Shown here one piece after another: positions 57,316 through 64,000 of a stretch of 64,000 nucleotides of DNA. This DNA comes from Saprospiraceae bacterium. Its GTDB lineage: Bacteria; Bacteroidota; Bacteroidia; Chitinophagales; Saprospiraceae. A model generated the notes under the pieces. That model made no database searches and had not been told where the DNA came from. It saw only the letters and a program-made list of their open reading frames with translations. The stretch lies in contig JADKFX010000001.1 in the NCBI GenBank assembly GCA_016717265.1, positions 3,732,501 through 3,796,500 on the forward strand. The letters are read 5' to 3'. How positions within the stretch are numbered: position 1 is the first letter of the stretch; each line of letters begins with the position of its first letter. Both the position numbers and the translations under genes were made by a program.

Positions 57316-58578
57316 CTATGGCATAATTGCTGTATCCGACATCACAAACATTCCTCCTCGCATCCAAAATGCTGCATGCAGCATATGTCCCAAATTATTT
57401 AATGAATCTTTCAATTTCAATTTATTGTATAGCTGTGCTGCATCATAAAAAAATTCTGCATCCTCATATACAACAGCTTCCATCATCAATCGGGTAGATT
57501 GATCTGCTTTTGCATAAATTTTAGATTTTGCTAATTTAGCTTCTGCTTCTTTTTTTGATTCTTTTGAAACTACAGAAAATCCATATACATTAGAAACCAT
57601 TCCAGCAGTATCTGAAGCAGTTATCTTCCAATTATATTGCTCTTCATGATTAATTACAAGTTTCATTAAATCGATATCAGCAAATGTATCTTTCACTGTT
57701 ACAGAATGAATTACTTTACTACCTGCATCTAATATTTCTAATTTATAGCTACCTGAATATGCAGGTTTTGACCAGGAAAACCGAATCAATTTAGCTTCTA
57801 ATTTTCCTAAAGGTAAAATCAGATGAATACTTTTACCTAAACCACCCCAACCATCATTACCACTTTTAGAACCTCCAGTTCCCCAGCCATCATTCCCACT
57901 TTTAGATCCGCCAGTTCCCCAACCGTCATTACCACTTTTAGAACCGCCAGTTCCCCAGCCATCATTACCACTCTTAGATCCACCGGTTCCCCAGCCATCA
58001 GCACTTTTATTAGAACTTAAGGATCCCCATCCATCATTTCCACTTTTAGATCCACCGGTTCCCCAGCCATCTTTTCCATATTGCGTTGCACCCCATCCAT
58101 CATTTCCAGTTTTGGATCCACCAGTTCCCCAACCATCATTCCCGCCTTTGGATCCACCAGTTCCCCAACCATCGCCGGATAATCGTTTAGGATCTTTTAC
58201 ATTCATCCAGCCTGCATTTTGTTGGGCTGCTATGTGAGCTAATTCAACTGCCGATACGATATAATCTCCAAACTTTCCATCAATACTTAAGCTGCGCTTA
58301 TTCTCATTTCCACCACAAATATCTTTTACACTTGTTTTTCCAGTTTTTAAGTTTTTAAACTGTCCATTACAGAATATCATAGCTGTGGTTTTTGCTGGAA
58401 GATTTAAAGTTCCAGTAACAGATAATACAGCACCTGGTCCTACTCTAAGCGTTTTTTTTGCCTCCGTAATAAGATTCATTTTACCGTGTGTTGATACGAC
58501 AACAATAGGCGTCGTTTGAGCTATCAAACTTAAGCCTATTCCAAAAAAACTAATAAAAAACAAAACTTGATTTTTCAT
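57316..58578 (-). CDS. Secreted GWG-repeat protein
   Basis: The product has 420 residues. A signal peptide (MKNQVLFFISFFGIGLSLIAQ) is followed by a FecR-like stretch (THGKMNLITEAKKTLRVG, LSVTGTLNLPAKTTAMIFCN). Residues 137-246 are ten tandem units starting GWG, mostly GWGTGGSKSGND. A fibronectin-III-like part follows (IRFSWSKPAYSGSYKLEILD, NWKITASDTAGM), then a helical tail (EDAEFFYDAAQLYNKLKL). The Gly/Ser/Asp-rich repeats look like a flexible or polymer-binding linker. The gene is central in the M48/GWG/caspase operon (24 and 21 base gaps). No catalytic residues were seen. Likely a scaffold, surface sensor or substrate; function unknown. Confidence 0.75.
   Translation of the reverse strand: MKNQVLFFISFFGIGLSLIAQTTPIVVVSTHGKMNLITEAKKTLRVGPGAVLSVTGTLNLPAKTTAMIFCNGQFKNLKTGKTSVKDICGGNENKRSLSIDGKFGDYIVSAVELAHIAAQQNAGWMNVKDPKRLSGDGWGTGGSKGGNDGWGTGGSKTGNDGWGATQYGKDGWGTGGSKSGNDGWGSLSSNKSADGWGTGGSKSGNDGWGTGGSKSGNDGWGTGGSKSGNDGWGTGGSKSGNDGWGGLGKSIHLILPLGKLEAKLIRFSWSKPAYSGSYKLEILDAGSKVIHSVTVKDTFADIDLMKLVINHEEQYNWKITASDTAGMVSNVYGFSVVSKESKKEAEAKLAKSKIYAKADQSTRLMMEAVVYEDAEFFYDAAQLYNKLKLKDSLNNLGHMLHAAFWMRGGMFVMSDTAIMP
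57841..58170 (-). repeat. Tandem 36-base coding repeat
   Basis: Ten units (eight of 36 bases coding GWGTGGSK-type text or close variants, plus shorter or diverged units GWGATQYGKD and GWGSLSSNKSAD). Four consecutive units are identical at the protein level, which indicates recent expansion or homogenisation. It is in frame inside the GWG-repeat gene. Confidence 0.9.
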
Positions 58579-58602
58579 TTTATTTGATTTTAATATTTAT
58601 TT

Positions 58603-60237
58603 TTAATTTGAATAAACAACCCAACGTTCTAATTTATCATCTTTACCAATTATAAAAAGTATTGATTTATAAATCAGAATTCTACCATTTGGTGTTTCTA
58701 TTGTATTCTTTGGATTACCATAAGCCGTTGGACTTGTAATCGCATCTGAATTCATTCCTATAGCAATTTTCTTTGCGGTTGCCAACTTATATCCTGGTTT
58801 CGTGCAATGAAAATAAGTACTTTTATCACCCTGTTCACTAATAAATAAAAAGGATGAAGGCCCTTGAGCAGGTACAAAATAAAATTTTATGGTATTACTA
58901 ATTTGGAGCGATTTTGGATTTGTAAATTCATTTGCCAGAATCAAACTTTTTAAAGACGTATTATCAATTTGCTCAGGCTTAGATCGGCTACCACCAGATT
59001 CCGCTTCATCGCCAAGTGGCTCTCGATTTAGAATTTTTAAATTGATCCCAGCAAGCTTACTTCCTGCCATTTTTGCAGTTTCAAATAATTCTTTTGCTTT
59101 TATGGTATCTCCTTTGTTGGCTTTTATTATCCCAAGCAAAATTGTCAAGTCCTGAATCGCTTTTTGATCTTTATTTTGTTCTGCTATTTTTCGAGCTTCA
59201 ACATCCGCATAAAATTCTCCACGCACAGGATCCCCTAATAAAGCATATGCACATGCTTTATTGATATAGGCCGGGACGTAATTTGGGTCCATACTGATTG
59301 CAGCATCAAATTGCAATATCGCTTGCTTGATTAACAATTGACGTACATTCCCAATTCCTGCATCCTTAGCTGAGGATTCAAGGTCTAAGTGAATTGGATA
59401 TCTGAATCTCAATTCGTTTGCATTAAAATAATTTGTCATAACATCCGACAAAATAGAAACCCCATAATTATTATAGAGCTCTCTACTCTGATATTCCATT
59501 AAGATATATTTCAAATACTCATTAGCTTCTGAATAATTTCCAACTGCAATTAATAAATTAGACATATCAAAAACTTGAATCAGCCGCCTTAACTTTTCTG
59601 TTGTACGCACACTCATTGCCTGCCGATCTTGCAAAGATGGATATTTAGGTAATTTGTTTCCTAATCCATATTCCTTGTAAAGCGCTTTGATAATCGCACT
59701 TCCCTGATCAAAAAAACCATAACCTGCAGAATAGGCTAAGAAACCACCTAAATAATCTGCTTCCGTTTCATTTGCAACGTCATCCTGGAGACTGTCCAAT
59801 TTCAAACCGATGGCTAAATCCTTAAATTCGGATACAAACCCTCTTTTCCAGGCATGCTTTTCATAATAGTGTGACAATTCATGTGCAAGTAAAAATGCAA
59901 TTGCTGCATTGGTGTCAGCAAATGTAGCACAAACATTATATGCCTTTTCTTCAAGATTAATTTGTAATTTATTATAATCCATACTTGCCACCATTCCAAC
60001 ATCCTTTGTCATTTCAAATGCAGGCACCGGATACCTAAAATCACCTCTTGCATCTCTTAATTTATTAAAAATTTCTAATGCCTTTTGCTTTTTATAAGGG
60101 TCAATTTCTCCATTCACATTTATTCTGGACTTGGATTTAGGTGCTTGGATCATCGGTAAAGTACCAAAGCTTCTCGATTGTGCAAAAATGCTAACATTCC
60201 AAAGAATCCCAAAAACTATTAAGAAGACTGGTTTCAT
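58603..60237 (-). CDS. Secreted M48-like zinc metalloprotease with TPR-like C-terminus (second paralogue)
   Basis: The product has 544 residues with a signal peptide (MKPVFLIVFGILWNVSIFAQ). The zinc motif HELSH begins at His119 and the third ligand lies in ANETEADYLGGFLAYSAGYG, a textbook M48 ExxxD motif. TPR-like text follows (YSEANEYLKYILMEYQSREL, LQFDAAISMDPNYVPAYINK). It shares the same architecture as the 50834-52378 gene, including LYNNYGV/IYNNLGI and the Tyr-rich helices, so the two are paralogues. It heads an operon with the GWG-repeat and caspase-TPR genes (24 base gap). A near-match promoter box (TAACTTTA) lies upstream. Confidence 0.85.
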   Translation of the reverse strand: MKPVFLIVFGILWNVSIFAQSRSFGTLPMIQAPKSKSRINVNGEIDPYKKQKALEIFNKLRDARGDFRYPVPAFEMTKDVGMVASMDYNKLQINLEEKAYNVCATFADTNAAIAFLLAHELSHYYEKHAWKRGFVSEFKDLAIGLKLDSLQDDVANETEADYLGGFLAYSAGYGFFDQGSAIIKALYKEYGLGNKLPKYPSLQDRQAMSVRTTEKLRRLIQVFDMSNLLIAVGNYSEANEYLKYILMEYQSRELYNNYGVSILSDVMTNYFNANELRFRYPIHLDLESSAKDAGIGNVRQLLIKQAILQFDAAISMDPNYVPAYINKACAYALLGDPVRGEFYADVEARKIAEQNKDQKAIQDLTILLGIIKANKGDTIKAKELFETAKMAGSKLAGINLKILNREPLGDEAESGGSRSKPEQIDNTSLKSLILANEFTNPKSLQISNTIKFYFVPAQGPSSFLFISEQGDKSTYFHCTKPGYKLATAKKIAIGMNSDAITSPTAYGNPKNTIETPNGRILIYKSILFIIGKDDKLERWVVYSN

Positions 60238-60672
60238 ACTCGTTTCACGTATTTACTATATACCATAATTTAATATAAAGTTAGCAATTTTTAAAATAAA
60301 AACTAAATATTTTTTCCACTTTTCGATACAAAACTTAAAGTATTTGGTGAAATGCAAAGAAAAACCAAACCCATGGAAATTCCTTAAAATGCTTGTTCAT
60401 TCTTTACCTTCCTCTAGTATTAACATTCATAACCGGAAAACGCAACTGAAAGCAACGCCATCTAGAGGCTCCAATGAAATCATTCAATATGCCGTTTGAC
60501 TTAATCAATTTAGAATTGAAGAACTTACTTGAAATAAAATCATAAGTTTCGGGTATGCAACAAAAAACTGAATTTTTAACAAAAAAATAATATTAAAAAA
60601 AAAATTGTGTCCAAATCGCAGTGGATATAATCCAAAAAGTAAATCCGCAAAATGGAATAAAAATAAATTAAA
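60238..60672. other. Intergenic region between WD40-caspase and M48-like genes
   Basis: About 435 AT-rich bases on a path where both flanking genes are minus-strand. It probably holds the M48/GWG/caspase operon promoter at its left end. No coding remnant, repeat or RNA was recognised. Confidence 0.5.
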
Positions 60673-63600
60673 TTAATTTTTTGGGAGCAGTAAAAGTACT
60701 TCATCAAAAACATCACTGCTTAATTTTTTCAAGTCTGATGTACTTCCAGAAATCAATGGCAATTTTTTAACTAGTTTTTTACCCCGTTTCAAATTCGCTT
60801 GTAATTTAATTGTGGTTCCTTCAATTTTATAGAAGCCATCCAACATATAAGCATTTGGATAAGAAATTAAATCCCAATAAACAAGTTCAGCTTCTGGACC
60901 TTCAGCCATGATTCCTCTAAAATATTCAGAAAGTGCATCATTGACACCTAAGGAATCTCCAGATACAATTTCCTCTGAAAGCATATGCCGAATAAAAACT
61001 GGTTTAGACTTCACATCGGGTATTTGTAAAATAGTATCCATTACTCCTATTGGGAAACTGGTACCACTTTTTGGAATTGCAAGCACAGGTACTTGTATTT
61101 TATTTATATTCTTAGCTAATTCAGGAACTGTTTTTACTGCATGGCTAAACAAATTTTGAACATCCACATTTTTATTTACTTCAACGGCAAAGCCTTTAAT
61201 CCCTTGAAGTAAACTATAGGTTAAAAGTCCTTGCCCATATTCACTCGCCTCAAAACTAACTTTATCTGCTGCGCTACCAGAAAGGATAAACATCCCCATT
61301 TTATCTTTTAAACGATCCAATGCAATAATTGCTGAAGGACTTAAATCTCTTGCTGCGACCCCATCAAAGGACTCTGATGCATTTCCTGAATGGCAAGCAT
61401 CAAATATTAAGACTTGCTTTCTGGCTGCTATAGGCTTTATTAAATTTTGCAATTCTTCAGAAGATAATGCAAACTTCTCACGCAAACTTTGATTTCCTAA
61501 GTCGGCTTCTGTAGAAATGTCTTGTGTCAAATAATAGAATGGCGCTTTATCACCGATTCTATAAGTAGCACCATGCCCTGAAAAATAAAGCATCAATACA
61601 TCTCCTTCTTTTGCTATCGCTGCATATTCCTTTAGAATTTTTTCGATATTCTTTTTGTTTGCAATAGAATCCGGATTCCGTGCAGCCGTGGTTAATAACT
61701 TTATATGCAGTGGTTTTTTAAATAATCGTTTACCAATTTCGCTAATCCCTTTTGCCATATAGGTAGCATCTTTATCCGGAAACACTAAATCAATAGCAGT
61801 GCCAGCATAATTTGAGGTTCCTACAAATAATGCAAATAAACTTGGTATCCCTTTGAACGTTTTGACAGGCTCCTGGTTCATATCATTTCCAGATCCACCT
61901 TTGCTACCTTTCAATGGATATAATGGAAGATCAATAGATTGACTTTTTAACCAACCATTAGCACTATATACACGCAAGGATATTTGATTACTATCGACAG
62001 CCAAATATTTTTGGTAAGGATTTAAATTTATGATCAGCTTCGTTTTGTTTTCAGGATTTACATTTTCGTTTACTTCCCGATCATTTATAAATAATCCTAA
62101 TTTACCCATTCCTCCTTTTCTAACTTCTATATTTACTTCAATGTCAGTATCGTTTTGAAAATTCGCTTCGATTTTAGGAACTAATTCTATAGAACCGAAA
62201 TTTGATACATCCCGAAATTCAATGTTTAATATACCTAAACTTCCAGCCAACAAACCCGGTTGATAATATTTTTCTTTTAATTGATCCAAATCCACCACTT
62301 CCAAATCTACTATATAATAATAACTCGATTTGTCTAATGAATTTGCCGAAGCATCAAATAATCCTTTTGGATTTTTTACAGCCCAATCTATCGAATCTAA
62401 TGAAACCATGGTTACCATTTCCTGTCCTGAATTACAATCCCAGAGTTTTACTGTTCCATCAGCACTTCCGCTAATTAAAATTGTATTGTTTGACATGAAA
62501 TTCAAGCTTGTTACTTTGCTTGTATGACCTACTAAATTCTTTGAATTTTGAGTTTCAGGATCCCATAAAGTTAAAACCCCATTATCAGCGCCGGTTGCAA
62601 GAAACTTTCCATCTTTTGAAATAGTCAAGGAAAAAAGTTCTTCCATTGGCCTGCCGAGTTTTCCAGTATTTTCACCTGTACTGATATTCCAATATTGAGT
62701 TAATCCATTATAATTCGCAGTTATAACAGATTTACTATCCGTTGAAAAAACCAAACTATTAATTTGTGATTCCGTATTTATTACGTTCAATGGATTTCCT
62801 AAGAGATCAAATAATCGAATGACACCTTCATAACTTCCGGTAGCAATAAACTCACCATTCGGAGAAAAAGCTGCTGTATAAACTTTTTCAATCTGATTTA
62901 ATTTAGAGATGGTGTCTCCATTTGTTTTCCACAACATGGTACATCCACTATAACAAGAAGCGAGAAATGAATTCCCATCCTTAGAAAAGGCCACTGATGT
63001 TACTCTATCCTGTAGTTTCTTTGTAAAAATTACATTTCCTTTTACATCCCAAAGTTTTACTGTCTTATCATCACTTCCTGTCAAAATGAGATTATTATTG
63101 GGAGCATATGCAACTGCATTTATTCTTGCTTCATGCTTTTTATAACTATTAAAGGTATTATGAAAAACATCCCATACTTTTAAAGAGTTGTCTGCGCAAC
63201 CCGTAACAATAATTTGGTTATCAGGAGAAGAACATACGGAAGTCACTACTTGCGCGTGCCCTTTAAAATACTTCATTGGTTTTCCTTTCAAATCCCATTG
63301 AATAATCGGCTCCATTTCAACTTCTGTACTGGTGTAAATTGATTTCCCATCAGCAGAAAAACGGACTGCACTCAATCCCCAATTATAAGCTTTAAACTCT
63401 CTTAGGACAAGCCCATTCGTATTCCATATTTTTACTTTTCCATCAAAACTCGCAGTGGCAATCAAATTACTATCTGGGGAGAAATCACAGGCAAGAATTT
63501 TATCCAAATGAGTTATGTGTTGTAATTCCACTCCAGCACTGGACCAAAGCCGGGCAGTTGGGATTTTACCATTCGTAGTGGTAACAATAAATTTTCCATT

Positions 63601-64000
63601 TCGTGACATGCAAAGTTGCATTACTGCCTCAGGGTGAGCAAGCGTTTGGGTGCTACCACTTTTTAAATTTCTGATAACCGCCGTTTTGTCTGCACTTCCT
63701 GTAACTATGGATTTTCCATCCTTTGAAAAAGCTACACTCGTAACGACACCTTTATGTCTAAAAACTGTTTTATTTGATCCATTTACATCCTGAAGGATTG
63801 CTGTAAAATCATCACTTCCGCTAAGTATTCTCTTACCATCTGGCGAGAAGGACACAGCATTAATACTCTTAGTATGGCCTCCAATTTTTGCAATAAGTTC
63901 GCCTGTAAGTTTCAATATGCTCAATTTGGCATCCGTTGATCCAAGCAAAACAGAATCACCACCCGGTGAGAAAGTCACCGCTTGCACTTGCTCTGTCAAG
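60673..64000 (-). CDS. WD40-repeat caspase (peptidase C14) protein, 5' end outside window
   Basis: At least 1108 residues; the start lies beyond the window. About 13 WD40 repeats are visible (AVSFSPDGKRILSGSDDF, HTSKVTSLNF, SADGTVKLWDCNSG and others), enough for two seven-bladed propellers. A linker with GLFDASANSLDKSS and YYQPGLLAG is typical of WD40-caspases. The caspase domain (visible residues about 740-960) has FALFVGTSNYAG, His809 in YFSGHGATY and Cys869 in FDACHSGNA, the complete metacaspase-type DACHSG motif. A C-terminal part of about 140 residues follows. WD40 propellers usually bind partners or ligands that switch such proteases on. It lies upstream of the M48-like gene in the same direction. 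Confidence 0.9.
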   Translation of the reverse strand, partial: LTEQVQAVTFSPGGDSVLLGSTDAKLSILKLTGELIAKIGGHTKSINAVSFSPDGKRILSGSDDFTAILQDVNGSNKTVFRHKGVVTSVAFSKDGKSIVTGSADKTAVIRNLKSGSTQTLAHPEAVMQLCMSRNGKFIVTTTNGKIPTARLWSSAGVELQHITHLDKILACDFSPDSNLIATASFDGKVKIWNTNGLVLREFKAYNWGLSAVRFSADGKSIYTSTEVEMEPIIQWDLKGKPMKYFKGHAQVVTSVCSSPDNQIIVTGCADNSLKVWDVFHNTFNSYKKHEARINAVAYAPNNNLILTGSDDKTVKLWDVKGNVIFTKKLQDRVTSVAFSKDGNSFLASCYSGCTMLWKTNGDTISKLNQIEKVYTAAFSPNGEFIATGSYEGVIRLFDLLGNPLNVINTESQINSLVFSTDSKSVITANYNGLTQYWNISTGENTGKLGRPMEELFSLTISKDGKFLATGADNGVLTLWDPETQNSKNLVGHTSKVTSLNFMSNNTILISGSADGTVKLWDCNSGQEMVTMVSLDSIDWAVKNPKGLFDASANSLDKSSYYYIVDLEVVDLDQLKEKYYQPGLLAGSLGILNIEFRDVSNFGSIELVPKIEANFQNDTDIEVNIEVRKGGMGKLGLFINDREVNENVNPENKTKLIINLNPYQKYLAVDSNQISLRVYSANGWLKSQSIDLPLYPLKGSKGGSGNDMNQEPVKTFKGIPSLFALFVGTSNYAGTAIDLVFPDKDATYMAKGISEIGKRLFKKPLHIKLLTTAARNPDSIANKKNIEKILKEYAAIAKEGDVLMLYFSGHGATYRIGDKAPFYYLTQDISTEADLGNQSLREKFALSSEELQNLIKPIAARKQVLIFDACHSGNASESFDGVAARDLSPSAIIALDRLKDKMGMFILSGSAADKVSFEASEYGQGLLTYSLLQGIKGFAVEVNKNVDVQNLFSHAVKTVPELAKNINKIQVPVLAIPKSGTSFPIGVMDTILQIPDVKSKPVFIRHMLSEEIVSGDSLGVNDALSEYFRGIMAEGPEAELVYWDLISYPNAYMLDGFYKIEGTTIKLQANLKRGKKLVKKLPLISGSTSDLKKLSSDVFDEVLLLLPKN

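Noticed and set aside
57841..58170. Regular 36-base repeats looked at first like a CRISPR array
   Set aside because: The units are contiguous, in frame, without spacers, and code for GWGTGGSK-type protein repeats inside a gene with a signal peptide.

Overview
The window looks like chromosomal DNA of a Bacteroidota bacterium, most likely in or near the Saprospiria/Chitinophagia. The evidence is its AT-rich composition, two proteins with type IX secretion C-terminal sorting tails (13406-14884, 33043-34641), a DUF1501/DUF1800 pair, DUF2480 and DUF3667 proteins, and repeated TAnnTTTG promoter boxes instead of sigma70 -10 boxes. No rRNA, tRNA, insertion sequence or CRISPR array was recognised.

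Layout. 1-2.8 kb: an iron-linked module of imelysin lipoprotein, outer-membrane porin and AraC regulator. 3.0-4.2 kb: an ECF sigma factor and its membrane partner, translationally coupled, each broken by one in-frame stop codon. 4.3-9.6 kb: a NuoG-like formate dehydrogenase and a FadN-type beta-oxidation fusion. 10.4-13.3 kb: two transporters. 13.4-21 kb: small genes (beta-helix secreted protein, VOC, methyltransferase, SRPBCC, SET domain) separated by what look like degraded gene remnants. 21-25.4 kb: an envelope glycosylation operon (epimerase, LPG-synthase-like membrane protein, ArnC-like GT2, ArnT-like GT83 with a one-base frameshift). 25.7-43.4 kb: mostly housekeeping genes (radA, scpB, metK, methylmalonyl-CoA epimerase, transporters, and a UvrD-like helicase fused to an iron-sulfur nuclease). 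43.7-46.3 kb: part of a tryptophan/kynurenine degradation operon (RidA-type deaminase, tryptophan dioxygenase, ACMS decarboxylase).

49.3-64 kb is the most unusual part. It contains three different caspase-fold (peptidase C14) proteins: a Ser/Thr kinase-TM-caspase, a secreted caspase with an EF-hand and TPRs, and a WD40-caspase cut by the window end. They sit with two paralogous secreted M48-like metalloproteases with TPR-like tails, a secreted protein carrying ten GWG repeats, a lipoprotein, and an ECF sigma factor with a TPR membrane partner. Three genes (M48, GWG protein, caspase-TPR) form a tight operon. Signal peptides and the kinase's TM segment place most of the proteolytic domains outside the cytoplasm, so this may be an envelope or extracytoplasmic sensing-and-proteolysis system. 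That function is inference. I know of no described system with this gene set, but I could not search for one.

Working limits: everything was read by eye from the sequence. Family names rest on motifs and recalled family features, not on database searches.
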